From an uncultured Porphyromonas sp. (lineage in GTDB: Bacteria; Bacteroidota; Bacteroidia; Bacteroidales; Porphyromonadaceae), in NCBI RefSeq assembly GCF_905372525.1, contig NZ_CAJPPN010000022.1, positions 1 to 40,172 of the forward strand: a stretch of DNA of 40,172 nucleotides. The letters run 5' to 3'. Position numbers and translations under genes: made by a program. Each line of letters opens with the position of its first letter. Positions within the stretch are counted from its first letter, which is position 1. Below are positions 1 through 8,482 of this stretch, one piece after another. Under the pieces are notes generated by a model that was given only the letters and a program-made list of their open reading frames with translations, had not been told where the DNA came from and did no database searches.

Positions 1-57
1 TAGAGCAAGTGACTCTTAATCACTGGGTCGTGAGTTCGAGCCTCACCGGGGTCACCA
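1..57 (+). tRNA. tRNA-Lys(CUU), 3' portion
   Basis: The window opens inside a tRNA. The 3' side of the D arm, an anticodon stem AGTGA/TCACT around loop CTCTTAA (anticodon CTT, lysine), a T arm GTGAG/CTCAC with loop TTCGAGC, the 3' acceptor strand CGGGGTC, discriminator A and an encoded CCA can all be read. The 5' acceptor strand lies outside the window, so the gene is partial only because of the window edge. Confidence 0.93.
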
Positions 58-59
58 GA

Positions 60-100
60 AGGGGAAAGGTATCCGTGATACCTTTCCCCTTTCTCTTTAT
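60..100 (+). terminator. Rho-independent terminator after tRNA-Lys
   Basis: A perfect 14-bp stem (60-73 with 77-90) closes a 3-nt CGT loop and is followed by the T-rich stretch TTCTCTTTATT. It starts two bases after the CCA end, as expected for a tRNA terminator. Confidence 0.8.
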
Positions 101-105
101 TATCC

Positions 106-139
106 CGAGGGGAAGGTATCCTGCGATACCTTCCCCTCG
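106..139. terminator. second hairpin between convergent tRNA and hemW
   Basis: A perfect 15-bp stem (106-120 with 125-139) closes a 4-nt loop. Its arm is almost the same sequence as that of the hairpin at 60-90 (GGGGAAGGTATC versus GGGGAAAGGTATC). It lies between the plus-strand tRNA and the end of minus-strand hemW. Neither side has a strong T tract, so a role as backup or bidirectional terminator is inferred. Confidence 0.5.
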
Positions 140-175
140 TTCGTTCTCTCCTACACTCGTAGTATCCCTCCACCC

Positions 176-1303
176 TTAGTCAAAGAGCTCGGCGATGATC
201 CCATCCGAGACGAAGATCCCGCTACGTGTTAGGTGGAGCTTGTCCCCCTCTAGGGCTAGGGTGCCTGCCTCGATGAAGGGCTGGGCTAGCTGGCGAAGGC
301 GACTCGTGGCGACGTCCCCAAACCGCTCTCTGTATGCCATGATAGATATTCCCCACTGTGTCCTTAGACGTGTCATGATGTATTCGTGCTGTAGCTCCTC
401 GGGGCTGAGGTGCTCCTCCGTATAGAGACGCTCTCCACGCAGTAGGGATTGGGTGTAGCCAGAGAGCGAAGGATTATTGTACGAGCGAGACCTCTTCCCA
501 TCATAGCTGTGCGCCGAGGGCCCAAAGCCGAGATAGGGGACACCCTGCCAATAGCCCGTGTTGTGGCGGGCATAGCACTCGGGTAGGGCAAAGTTCGAGA
601 TCTCGTAATGTTCGTATCCAGCTCCCTGCATTCGGTCGATGAGTAGCTCGAAGAAGGCTAGACTGTCCTCTTCGCTCACGGGCTTGACCCGACCAAGCTC
701 TACGAGCCGTGTGAGGGCTGTCCCCTCCTCGTAGATGAGGTGGTAGGCCGAGAGATGGGGGGTACCGATGGAGAGGAACTGATCGACGTTCTCTGCCCAG
801 CGGGATAGAGTCTGTCCAGGTAGTCCGTAGATAAGGTCTAGGCTTAGGTTCGTGATCCCTACGGCGCGTAGGGCAGAGACGGCTTCGTGTACCTGCTCGG
901 GAGAATGCCGTCGCTGCAGGAAGTCCAGGTCATCAGCGTGGAAGCTCTGCACGCCCATGCTTACCCTATTGATGGGGAGGGCGGCCAAGCCCTCGGCATA
1001 GGAGGGCGTGACGTCATCAGGGTTGCACTCGATCGTGACCTCTCCACCCGAGGCTCGGGGATAGAGCCGATCGATCTGCTCAAAGATGCGCCCTAGCTCC
1101 TCGATGGTAAGCTGGGAGGGGGTACCGCCACCTAGGTAGATGTGCTGTACCTCCTCCCCCTCTGGTAGTTCACCCCGCTGTAGAGCTAGCTCTGTAAGGA
1201 GGGCTGTGACGAAGTCTACCCTCAGCCGACTGCTCGTCTGGGTATAGAAGTCACAGTACGAGCAGCGGCTAGCGCAGAAGGGTATGTGTAGATAGAGGTT
1301 CAT
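176..1303 (-). CDS. hemW: radical SAM heme chaperone HemW (HemN-like)
   Basis: This 375-residue protein belongs to the HemW/HemN radical SAM family. It starts almost directly with the iron-sulfur motif HIPFCASRCSYC, whose cysteines at residues 10, 14 and 17 would hold the 4Fe-4S cluster that cleaves S-adenosylmethionine. GGGTPS (residues 58-63) and VSMGVQSF are further family motifs. The compact N-terminus lacks the longer leader of true coproporphyrinogen III dehydrogenase HemN. Together with the length this favours HemW, which binds heme and delivers it to respiratory proteins in the cytoplasm. It is the last gene of asd-panC-GHL10-hemW, 9 bp after the lipoprotein gene. Many databases label such proteins 'coproporphyrinogen III oxidase', which is probably wrong for this subfamily. 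Confidence 0.9.
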   Translation of the reverse strand: MNLYLHIPFCASRCSYCDFYTQTSSRLRVDFVTALLTELALQRGELPEGEEVQHIYLGGGTPSQLTIEELGRIFEQIDRLYPRASGGEVTIECNPDDVTPSYAEGLAALPINRVSMGVQSFHADDLDFLQRRHSPEQVHEAVSALRAVGITNLSLDLIYGLPGQTLSRWAENVDQFLSIGTPHLSAYHLIYEEGTALTRLVELGRVKPVSEEDSLAFFELLIDRMQGAGYEHYEISNFALPECYARHNTGYWQGVPYLGFGPSAHSYDGKRSRSYNNPSLSGYTQSLLRGERLYTEEHLSPEELQHEYIMTRLRTQWGISIMAYRERFGDVATSRLRQLAQPFIEAGTLALEGDKLHLTRSGIFVSDGIIAELFD

Positions 1304-1312
1304 CCCTGAGGC

Positions 1313-2929
1313 CTATCGCCGAGGGTGACGCATCTCCTCACGTAGGGCAGCGAGGTTCAGCTCCAGCCCCTCGGTGCAGGGCGTGGAGACCCCGAAGGCA
1401 TTCACGGCCTCCACCCCTAGCTCGATGCAGTCGTAGTCGATGAGGTCACTCATCACGAGCAGACAGTGCGGGTCACGTAGAGTGGAGGAGAGTAGCGAAG
1501 CTTCACGGCGACCATGTGCGTCTGTCGTTACTGCCCACAGACGATAGGTCGTCCCATCGGCACTTGCCTCTCGGGGCATAGACCAGCGCACGAGGATCGT
1601 CCCGTCCTGCCCGACAGCGGCATCGAGGTGCTTAGGGGCAGCGGGCTTGTGTGCTAGTCCTCGGGGATAGGCTACGGGGAGTGCTGGGTGTCGGAAGGCC
1701 TCTTGTATGATCCTACGTACGGCGGGGAAACGACCGCCCGTATGTGTCTCTCTGAAGAAGCATACACCCGCTAGCCCCTCCTCACGGGCCAGGTCTATCT
1801 GTTCCTCGATGACCTCACTTGGCCAGCCGGTCTCCTCGATACGGTAGGGAGCTAGGCCTGGGACTACGGGGATATAGGGGGCGACGAGCTCCTTCCAGTC
1901 TCGCAGGAAGGGCTCGAAGAGTACATCACGGTAGTACATCATCGGCACGACGAAGTCTACGAGCCCCTCCTTGCCCCATGTGACGGGATCCTGATAGACG
2001 GACTCGTAGGCTGTCCAGCCATGGGGACGGCCGAGGTCAGGGATCTTCTGTAGCTTGCCTAAGGGGGCGACGCTGACTAGGGCTTGGGAGTGGATGCTCC
2101 TGAGCGAGTCCCGCACCTCACGGAGCTGTTGGGTGAGGTTGTCTCGGCGCCAGGCCTCCCTCGTGGGATAGCTGAGCCCGTGGGCGATGAAGCTAGCCTT
2201 GTCGTTGAACCGCTCGGCCTCCTCGGGGTACCTGAAGTAGTCGAAGTGGATCCCATCCACCGCATAGCGGCGCAGGAAGTCCGTGACGAGGTGGGCGACA
2301 TAGCTACGTACCTCGGGGTTTCCGGGGTCGAGGTGATAGGAGCCCTTGTGGTGGATGGCCCAGCTGGGGTGATCTCGTAATATAGGGTGAGGGCTACGCT
2401 TCGAGGAGGCCAAGGGGTAGGTCACGAACCATGCGTGCATACTCAGACCCCGGCGACGGCACTCCGTGAGGGCAAATCGTACGGGATCGTAATCCCCGAA
2501 GTACCCCTCGCCCGCTAGACGGCTGGAGAGGGGCTCATAGTCTGTAGGGTAGATGGTCGTCCCACTGTGACGCACCTGTAGGAAGACCGTGTTGTAGCCG
2601 TCCTGCTTCAGTCGGTCTAGGATACGGATGAGGGACTCCTTCTGCCTACGTACTCCGTCGGGGGTGTCGGCGCGGTCCTTGGGCCAGTCGAGCCCGTAGA
2701 CAGTAGTGAGCCAGACGGCACGCATCTCCTCACGGATGGAGTCTCCGGTGGGGCGTACCCAGGGCTTGTGCTCCACCATAGAGCTCTTGTCCTCGGGTTG
2801 CTGAGGGCTCGTCGGGTGGGGCTTCGTAGGAGGGATTTCCTCGGGCACGCTCCGCCTAGCTCCACAGCCAGTGAGAGCTAGAGCGAGCGTGAGGGAGGCT
2901 GCGAGGGCAAGGTGCTTGGGGTGCAGCAT
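1313..2929 (-). CDS. glycosyl hydrolase-like 10 (GHL10/DUF187) lipoprotein
   Basis: The 538-residue product begins with a lipoprotein signal peptide ending in the lipobox LTGC (Cys22), so it should be anchored in a membrane on the periplasmic or outer-membrane side. A low-complexity Pro/Glu linker follows to about residue 65. Then comes a GHL10 domain, a TIM barrel related to glycoside hydrolases, with the opening motif RAVWLTTVYGLDWP (from about residue 70) and the acidic motif DGIHFDYFRYP (about 225-237). The C-terminal ~110 residues (from about 430) resemble a fibronectin type III-like beta domain. The substrate is unknown. Comparable Bacteroidota lipoproteins are suspected to act on cell-wall or surface glycans. 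It lies 8 bp after panC and 9 bp before hemW, so it is cotranscribed without an obvious pathway link. Confidence 0.88.
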   Translation of the reverse strand: MLHPKHLALAASLTLALALTGCGARRSVPEEIPPTKPHPTSPQQPEDKSSMVEHKPWVRPTGDSIREEMRAVWLTTVYGLDWPKDRADTPDGVRRQKESLIRILDRLKQDGYNTVFLQVRHSGTTIYPTDYEPLSSRLAGEGYFGDYDPVRFALTECRRRGLSMHAWFVTYPLASSKRSPHPILRDHPSWAIHHKGSYHLDPGNPEVRSYVAHLVTDFLRRYAVDGIHFDYFRYPEEAERFNDKASFIAHGLSYPTREAWRRDNLTQQLREVRDSLRSIHSQALVSVAPLGKLQKIPDLGRPHGWTAYESVYQDPVTWGKEGLVDFVVPMMYYRDVLFEPFLRDWKELVAPYIPVVPGLAPYRIEETGWPSEVIEEQIDLAREEGLAGVCFFRETHTGGRFPAVRRIIQEAFRHPALPVAYPRGLAHKPAAPKHLDAAVGQDGTILVRWSMPREASADGTTYRLWAVTTDAHGRREASLLSSTLRDPHCLLVMSDLIDYDCIELGVEAVNAFGVSTPCTEGLELNLAALREEMRHPRR

Positions 2930-2937
2930 GCCGCTCT

Positions 2938-3780
2938 CTAGTAGTAAGGGATGTTGTCGATGAGACGTACCTCACCGCAGTAGACTGTGATACAGCCGTG
3001 GGGCTTCGGGCTGTCACTCCACTGAGTGATGGGCTGCAGGCTGTCGGTATCCACGATCTCGAAGTATTCTACACGGAGCTCGGGGAGGGCATTGATCTCC
3101 GCCGTGACCCGCTCGATCACCTGCTGTGGGGTATGGTCTTGTCTCCAGCTACGGCTCTCCGCTAGGATGCGGTAGATGTTGGGCGCTACGGCTCGTCCCT
3201 CCTTGGTGAGTAGGAGGTTGCGGCTACTCAGGGCTAGCCCGTCCGCCTCACGGACGATCGGGCAAGCGATGATCTCCACAGGGCTCTTGATGAGGTGACT
3301 CATAGCACGTAGGACAGCGATCTGCTGGAAGTCCTTCTCGCCGAAGTAGGCGCAGTCGGGGCGTACAATCTCGAAGAGGCGAGAGACGACCTGCATGACT
3401 CCATTGAAGTGTCCAGGGCGATACTTCCCCTCCATGACCTCGGCTACTGCGCCGACGTCGAAGTGGCGGGTGTCGGGCTCGGGGTAGATCGTCGAGACCT
3501 CGGGGGCAAAGAGTGCCGAGGTACCTACGGAGCTAAGTAGGTCGCTGTCGGCCTCTAGGGTACGTGGGTAGGTCTCTAGGTCACGAGGGTTGTTGAACTG
3601 TGTGGGATTGACGAAGACGCTCACGATGCAGCAGTCGTTCTCCTGTAGTGCCCGCTTGACCAGGCTGAGGTGTCCTGCGTGTAGCGCTCCCATGGTGGGG
3701 ACGAAGGCAATGCGGTGTCCAGCGGCACGCTCTGCCGCTACGAAGGCCTGTAGGCCCTCGATGTGCTGATATATATTCAT
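2938..3780 (-). CDS. panC: pantothenate synthetase
   Basis: This 280-residue protein is PanC, which joins pantoate and beta-alanine using ATP in coenzyme A synthesis. The nucleotidyl-transferase HIGH-type motif is seen in VPTMGALHAGH (His34, His37). The family blocks FVNPTQFNNPRDLETYPR, VRPDCAYFGEKDFQQ and READGLALSSRN are intact. The length is normal for the family. The start is the ATG at 3780, 46 bp after the asd stop, and the gene is second in the operon. panB and panD are not in this window, so the source of pantoate and beta-alanine cannot be judged here. Confidence 0.96.
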   Translation of the reverse strand: MNIYQHIEGLQAFVAAERAAGHRIAFVPTMGALHAGHLSLVKRALQENDCCIVSVFVNPTQFNNPRDLETYPRTLEADSDLLSSVGTSALFAPEVSTIYPEPDTRHFDVGAVAEVMEGKYRPGHFNGVMQVVSRLFEIVRPDCAYFGEKDFQQIAVLRAMSHLIKSPVEIIACPIVREADGLALSSRNLLLTKEGRAVAPNIYRILAESRSWRQDHTPQQVIERVTAEINALPELRVEYFEIVDTDSLQPITQWSDSPKPHGCITVYCGEVRLIDNIPYY

Positions 3781-3826
3781 TACTGGTATAGTAATATAAT
3801 AATGAGTAGTAGGTTACTTAGTTTAC

Positions 3827-4846
3827 TTAGTGTCGCTTGCCGATCACTCCCTCGGCGACGAGGTACTCGGCGATCTGTACTGCGTTCAGTGCGGCACCCT
3901 TCTTGATCTGGTCGGCGACGCACCAGAAGGCTAACCCACGAGGGTTGGCTAGGTCACGGCGTAGACGACCCACGTAGACGGGATCCTTCTCCGCGATGAA
4001 GAGAGGCATGGGGTAGACCTGATCCTCGGGCTCATCCTGCAGGACGATGCCGGGGGCACGGCGAAAGGCCTCACGCACACGATCCAGCTCCAGAGCCTCC
4101 TCGGTCTCTACCCAGATCGCCTCGGAGTGTGCACGGGTCACGGGGACACGTACGCAGGTAGCGCTCACCGAGAGGGAGCTGTGCATGATCTTGCGAGTCT
4201 CGTGGTACATCTTGAGTTCCTCCTTGGTGTAGTCTTCATCGGCGAAGACGTCGATCTGAGGAATGAGGTTGTAGGCAAGCTGGTAGGCAAACTTCTTGAC
4301 CTCGGGCTCCTTGTCCTGAGCTATGGCTCGGATCTGCTCATCTAGCTCAGCCATACCCCGAGCGCCTGCCCCGCTGGCTGCCTGATAGGTCGCCACGTGG
4401 ACACGTGTGATAGGGGAGAGCTGGTGGATGACGTTGAGGGCGACGACCATCTGGATGGTCGTACAGTTGGGGTTGGCGATGATCCCACGTGGGCGGACGA
4501 GGGCATCGGCAGCATTGACCTCGGGGACGACGAGGGGGACATCCTCCTGCATGCGAAAGGCACTGGAGTTGTCGATCATGATCGCCCCATGGCGTGTGAT
4601 CGTCTCGGCATACTCGAGGGAAACACTCCCCCCAGCAGAGACGAAGGCTACGTCAATATCACGGAAGTCATCGTTGTGCTGGAGCTCACGGATGGTGTAC
4701 TCCTTGCCACGGAAGGTGACCTTGCTCCCTGCACTACGAGCCGAGGCAAAGAGCTCTAGGCGATCTATCTTGAGGCTGCGCTCGCTGAGTACTCGTAGGA
4801 ACTCCCGGCCGACGGCTCCACTTACACCGACGATTGCTATGTTCAT
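3827..4846 (-). CDS. asd: aspartate-semialdehyde dehydrogenase
   Basis: This 339-residue protein reduces beta-aspartyl phosphate to aspartate semialdehyde, the branch point to lysine/diaminopimelate, threonine and methionine. It begins with a dinucleotide-binding loop GVSGAVG (residues 7-13; the more usual form is GATGAVG). The active-site cysteine is in NPNCTT (about residue 128), followed by YQAASGAGARG. Substrate-binding blocks including VPVTRAHSEAIWVE are present. It is the first gene of the asd-panC-GHL10-hemW operon, with a good -7 box about 45 bp upstream of its ATG. Confidence 0.96.
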   Translation of the reverse strand: MNIAIVGVSGAVGREFLRVLSERSLKIDRLELFASARSAGSKVTFRGKEYTIRELQHNDDFRDIDVAFVSAGGSVSLEYAETITRHGAIMIDNSSAFRMQEDVPLVVPEVNAADALVRPRGIIANPNCTTIQMVVALNVIHQLSPITRVHVATYQAASGAGARGMAELDEQIRAIAQDKEPEVKKFAYQLAYNLIPQIDVFADEDYTKEELKMYHETRKIMHSSLSVSATCVRVPVTRAHSEAIWVETEEALELDRVREAFRRAPGIVLQDEPEDQVYPMPLFIAEKDPVYVGRLRRDLANPRGLAFWCVADQIKKGAALNAVQIAEYLVAEGVIGKRH

Positions 4847-4890
4847 TCTTTTCTCTTGGGCTTATCTTTAGTTGATGCTACTTTAGGCGA

Positions 4891-4898
4891 CAAAGGTA
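4891..4898 (-). promoter_or_regulatory. Bacteroidota -7 box for the asd operon
   Basis: Read on the minus strand this is TACCTTTG, a match to TAnnTTTG, 45 bp upstream of the asd start. No good TTTG -33 element sits 19 bp further upstream, so the call rests on the -7 box and its location. Confidence 0.6.
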
Positions 4899-5006
4899 CG
4901 AAGAAACGTACAGAGCCTCTTCCCCTTTTGCCTTTCTCGTCTGGGCTAGGGTAGGTGCCCCATTGTCAGAGCGGGGGGTGAGGACGAGAGCCTACATTAT
5001 ATATAT

Positions 5007-5017
5007 GAGACCATTGC
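5007..5017 (+). repeat. left terminal inverted repeat of the IS
   Basis: GAGACCATTGC, the exact reverse complement of the right end at 6318-6328. The match continues with one mismatch over 13 bases. Confidence 0.92.
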
Positions 5018-5106
5018 GCAAGCCCACCTCTTTACAGCTTCGACCTTCCACCGTCAAACTTCGGGGGATTTAGGCTGAGAAGTGGGATACCTGCACCTCC
5101 CCCTTG

Positions 5107-5141
5107 CCCCCTCTCGGGAGGATAACCCTTCCGAGAGGGGG
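5107..5141 (+). terminator. hairpin with plus-strand T tract inside the IS
   Basis: An 11-bp stem CCCCCTCTCGG/CCGAGAGGGGG with a 13-nt loop is followed on the plus strand by CTTTTCTGG. It lies just past the 3' end of the minus-strand transposase gene, but its T tract suits transcription entering the IS from the left. It could block outside antisense transcription. Many IS elements have such protection. Confidence 0.5.
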
Positions 5142-5151
5142 CTTTTCTGGG

Positions 5152-6232
5152 CTATTTGATGCTTTGGAGTACAAGAAGCCTGGGCATACGCTTCAGATTG
5201 TATGCCATAGCTTCCAAGATATTCTGTGTATGGGTTCGCTCAAGCCCTCGGTAACGACATCGCCCTCCTGAAAACCACCTTCGGATACTCCCAAAGGTAC
5301 GCTCGATTAAACAGCGCATTTTGCTGATGGCATTATTCAGCTCACGTTGTCGCTCTGTGAGCTTCATCCCCTTCTGCGCCTTGAGCATAATCCCATCAAT
5401 CAAGCCGTGCTCAAAGAGACAAGCCGAGTTCTTCTTGCTACAATAACCTTTATCGGCAAGGACACTAACGCCCTGCGTAAGCTCAGCCTTCTCTATCAGC
5501 TCGGGCAATACCACCGTATCGGCACAATTGGCTGGCGTGGTAATTATGCTCTCCACCAACCCTTGCCCATCGGTCAGCACGTGCTTTTTGTACCCGTAGC
5601 GATAGTGCCTGGCTTTGCGCACCCACCGAGCTTCCGTATCGACCCCAGGTTTGCGACTTTTGAGCTCATACTGATAAGCCTGCTCTTGGGCTTGCTCTTC
5701 TTCGGTGCGCAAGTCCTCTCGGTCGTCTGCCACTTCGATGAGGATACTTCCATCGGGAGCGTGCGGGCTATCCACAATGCTCGCATCCACGATAGCCCCT
5801 TGGTCAATACGGCTAATCCCGTGCTTCTTGAACTGCTTATTCAGCTCGCTAAGGAGCTTGTCCATAATCCCCAAGCGCGTCAGTTCAGCGCGAAAGCGAC
5901 AGATGGTGCTGTGGTCTGGAGCTGGAAGGCCCATATCCAAGAGGAGGAATTCGCTGAAGAGGAGGGAGTCGTTGATCCGTTCTTCGACTTCGTAATCACT
6001 CAGGCCGTACCAGGTCTGAAGCAGTAGGATCTTGAACATCATCAAGGCATCATAGGCTGGATTGCCTATGGCGTTCTGGGTCTTTGTATACTTCTTGTTG
6101 AGTAGCGTGCGAATACCTCGCCAGTCAACGCAAGCGCTGATCTGTCGAAGGAACGAGTGCTTCAGGCGCGCGACGCACCTGCGTATAAACTTGCAGGAAG
6201 CTCGGGGCGGATTCTGTCTGCTTAGTAGGCAT
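5152..6232 (-). pseudogene. IS5-family transposase, needs a frameshift for full length
   Basis: The main open frame (5152-6045, 297 residues from a TTG) is an IS5-type DDE transposase. It has the helix-turn-helix region LPAPDHSTICRFR, first Asp in GAIVDASIVDSP, second Asp in VLADKGYCSKKN and the Glu in IERTFGSIRRWF. The frame stays open upstream and gives a plausible family N-terminus (LKHSFLRQISACVDWRGIRT, then NAIGNPAYDAL). The only good ATG, at 6232 (MPTKQTESAPSFLQVYTQVRR), is in another frame and stops at 6125. Joining them needs skipping one base near 6165 in GCGCGCC. This could be a disabling one-base insertion or a programmed shift. The DDE residues are intact. Confidence 0.75.
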
Positions 6233-6317
6233 AGCTATACGACTATTTTATCCATGAAGATACTAAATATCAGAAATATACGCAAATGGAATAGACCTGG
6301 GTCCCCTCCAGTGCCGT

Positions 6318-6328
6318 GCAATGGTCTC
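6318..6328 (-). repeat. right terminal inverted repeat of the IS
   Basis: GCAATGGTCTC, the exact reverse complement of the left end at 5007-5017. It is followed by ATAT, which repeats the bases before the left end. Confidence 0.92.
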
Positions 6329-6430
6329 ATATAGAACGAAGCTAGCCCCTCAGTGATAGCTCGTTCGTTATTGGCATCTAAGGCGTTGGTCGCCTCGTCC
6401 AAGAAGATGAATTGTGGATTTTTGTACACC
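6329..6430 (-). pseudogene. relic of an ABC-transporter ATPase, cut by the IS
   Basis: Read on the minus strand this short stretch encodes VYKNPQFIFLDEATNALD followed by ANNERAITEGLASFY. That is the Walker B/D-loop segment of an ABC-exporter nucleotide-binding domain, resembling peptide or bacteriocin exporters. It ends exactly at the IS right end. Its N-terminal side, which should carry the LSGGQ signature, is replaced by unrelated sequence after about 6430. No other part of such a gene was seen nearby. It is therefore a ~100-bp remnant of a lost exporter gene. Confidence 0.75.
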
Positions 6431-6480
6431 ATTATTGGCAAACTTCTTCTTATTTCCTTCACCTTTTCGATGACTTGCAC

Positions 6481-6536
6481 AAAAAACCATAATGATAGAC
6501 GATGGAAATTTGGGGAATTACATGCTATCATTATGG
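6481..6536 (-). terminator. terminator of the P-type ATPase gene
   Basis: On the minus strand a perfect 12-bp stem, CCATAATGATAG (complement of 6525-6536) with CTATCATTATGG (complement of 6487-6498), encloses a 26-nt loop and is followed by TTTTTT (6481-6486). It starts about 34 bp after the ATPase stop. The stem is AT-rich and the loop long, so efficiency is uncertain. Confidence 0.6.
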
Positions 6537-6569
6537 CTCTTTAGTTAGTTGGCATTTGTGGCCAGATTG

Positions 6570-8441
6570 TTATTTCAGAGTCCTAGCTGCATTCAGCACA
6601 ACAAGCACCGTTACACCAACATCAGCGAATACTGCCATCCACATGGTAGCCAGTCCGAAGAAAGCGAGGATGAGCACTGACATTTTGATGCCAACGGCAA
6701 ACCAAGTGTTCTCCCTTGCGATGCGCAGTGTGCGTCGAGCCTGACGGATAGCTACGGCTATCTTCGACGGCTTGTCGTCCATCAACACCACGTCGGCTGC
6801 TTCGATGGCGGCATCACTGCCCAGTCCGCCCATCGCAATGCCCACATCGGCACGTGCTAACACGGGAGCATCGTTGATGCCGTCGCCAACGAAGGCCATT
6901 GTCCCTTCTGCATTCTCTTTGAGAATTGTTTCCACTTGACTCACTTTGTCGCCTGGCAAGAGTTCAGCATGATATTCCGCAAGTCCAACGGTCTTAGCCA
7001 CATCGGCAGCCACTTCTTCCTTGTCGCCCGTGAGCATCACCAATCTCTTCACACCTTCTGCCTTGAGAGCATTTACCGCATCAGCGGCATCCTCCTTAAT
7101 TTTGTCTGACACTACAATATGACCTGCATATTCTCCATCGATGGCAATGTGGAGAATGGTACCCACTTTTTCACAGGGTCGCCACTTTGCGCCCACGCTC
7201 TCCATCAAATTCGTATTACCCACACTTACCGACTTGCCATTTATACGAGCCGTCACGCCCTGTCCAGCCGTCTCCACTACGTCCTTTACATCGCAGCCGT
7301 CGTTTTTGTCAGGAAAAGCCTTGCGAATGCTGAGGGCAATGGGGTGCGTGGAATATCGTTCCACATGAGCAACTAAGTGCAATAATTCATTGGGGGCAAT
7401 ATTTTCGGGATGAATAGCAGTAACGTCAAACACACCGTGTGTCATGGTGCCAGTCTTGTCAAAGGCAATCGTGCGCACCTTTGCCAATGTCTCCATATAG
7501 TTAGAGCCCTTAATGAGCACACCCTTTCGCGATGCTCCACCGATGCCTCCAAAGAAAGTGAGAGGCACGGAGATAACGAGAGCACAAGGGCATGACACTA
7601 CAAGGAATGTGAGAGCGCGATAGATCCACACGCTCCACAACTGCCCATTGACGAGCAACGGTGGTATAACTGCCACCAACAAGGCAAGTACAACTACTAT
7701 GGGCGTGTATATTTTGGCAAACTTGGTGATGAATTTTTCGTTCTTCGACTTATTTTTTGTGGCGTTTTCCACGAGGTTGAGCACCTTTGCCGCCGTGCTC
7801 TCGCCAAATGCCTTGGTTACTTTTGCTGTCACCACACCATTGAGATTTATACATCCCGACATGATGTCATCGGCAGGGCGAATGGTACGCGGTACGCTCT
7901 CGCCTGTCAATGCAACTGTATTCAGACTTGATGCACCATCGATAACGATACCGTCCATCGGTACTTTCTCTCCTGGTCGAATTACAACGATGTCGCCTAC
8001 CTTCACCTCTTCGGGATTCACGTCCACCAGCTCTTCACCACGCTTTACATGGGCGATGTCGGGACGGATGTCCATCAGCTGAGAGATACTCTTACGGCTT
8101 CTACCCTCGGCAAAACTTTCAAAGAGTTCGCCCACTTGAAAGAAGAGCATCACAAACACCGCTTCAGTGAACTGTGGTTCTGCCCCCGGCATAAAACCGA
8201 TGCAAAGGGCCCCTAATGTAGCTATAGCCATGAGGAAGTCCACATCCATGCCCTCGCCATGTGCAATGTCCTCGGCAGCTTCCGTTAGCACGTCGTAGCC
8301 CACAACCAAGTAAGGCACAAGATAGACAAGCAATAGTTGCCATATCAGCAGGTTCATTGTCCGTTCTACCAATACCGATCCTACTAAGAGTACACTAGCA
8401 GAGATTATCCTTATAAGTTTGTTTCTATTTTCCTTTTCCAT
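6570..8441 (-). CDS. heavy-metal translocating P-type ATPase (Zn/Cd/Co type)
   Basis: This protein (623 residues from the ATG at 8441) is a P1B-type ATPase that exports divalent soft-metal ions across the inner membrane. It shows the metal-binding CPC motif in SCPCALVISVPL (about residue 282), the phosphorylated Asp in AFDKTGTMTHG (about 327), TGES in the actuator domain, and GDGINDAPVLARADVGIAMGG. CPC with the late MGGLGSDAAIEAADVVLM block points to the Zn/Cd/Co group rather than copper. No N-terminal heavy-metal-associated domain is present, unlike E. coli ZntA. The frame is open to a TTG at 8489, but the -7 box at 8465-8472 makes the ATG at 8441 (or GTG at 8450) more likely. Codon use is visibly more AT-rich than in neighbours and the gene sits beside an IS, which suggests transfer. 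Confidence 0.93.
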   Translation of the reverse strand: MEKENRNKLIRIISASVLLVGSVLVERTMNLLIWQLLLVYLVPYLVVGYDVLTEAAEDIAHGEGMDVDFLMAIATLGALCIGFMPGAEPQFTEAVFVMLFFQVGELFESFAEGRSRKSISQLMDIRPDIAHVKRGEELVDVNPEEVKVGDIVVIRPGEKVPMDGIVIDGASSLNTVALTGESVPRTIRPADDIMSGCINLNGVVTAKVTKAFGESTAAKVLNLVENATKNKSKNEKFITKFAKIYTPIVVVLALLVAVIPPLLVNGQLWSVWIYRALTFLVVSCPCALVISVPLTFFGGIGGASRKGVLIKGSNYMETLAKVRTIAFDKTGTMTHGVFDVTAIHPENIAPNELLHLVAHVERYSTHPIALSIRKAFPDKNDGCDVKDVVETAGQGVTARINGKSVSVGNTNLMESVGAKWRPCEKVGTILHIAIDGEYAGHIVVSDKIKEDAADAVNALKAEGVKRLVMLTGDKEEVAADVAKTVGLAEYHAELLPGDKVSQVETILKENAEGTMAFVGDGINDAPVLARADVGIAMGGLGSDAAIEAADVVLMDDKPSKIAVAIRQARRTLRIARENTWFAVGIKMSVLILAFFGLATMWMAVFADVGVTVLVVLNAARTLK

Positions 8442-8464
8442 AATTTCCACAACTTTTGTTTTTG

Positions 8465-8472
8465 CAAATATA
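8465..8472 (-). promoter_or_regulatory. -7 box of the P-type ATPase gene
   Basis: Minus-strand TATATTTG matches TAnnTTTG. It lies about 24 bp upstream of the chosen ATG at 8441, giving a short leader. Confidence 0.6.
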
Positions 8473-8482
8473 GGATATATCT

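Larger units (their letters stand above)
5003..6332 (-). mobile_element. IS5-family insertion sequence (IS1126-like)
   Basis: The element runs from 5007 to 6328. Its ends are a perfect 11-bp inverted repeat, GAGACCATTGC at 5007-5017 and GCAATGGTCTC at 6318-6328. It is flanked by ATAT on both sides (5003-5006 and 6329-6332), a possible 4-bp target duplication in an AT-rich target. The 1322-bp length and the encoded transposase fit the IS5 family and resemble P. gingivalis IS1126 from memory. On its right it abuts a relic of an ABC-transporter gene. The region on the left shows no matching half of that gene. Confidence 0.9.

Noticed and set aside
5107..5141. Terminator of the transposase gene itself
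   Set aside because: The T tract follows on the plus strand, opposite to the transposase.
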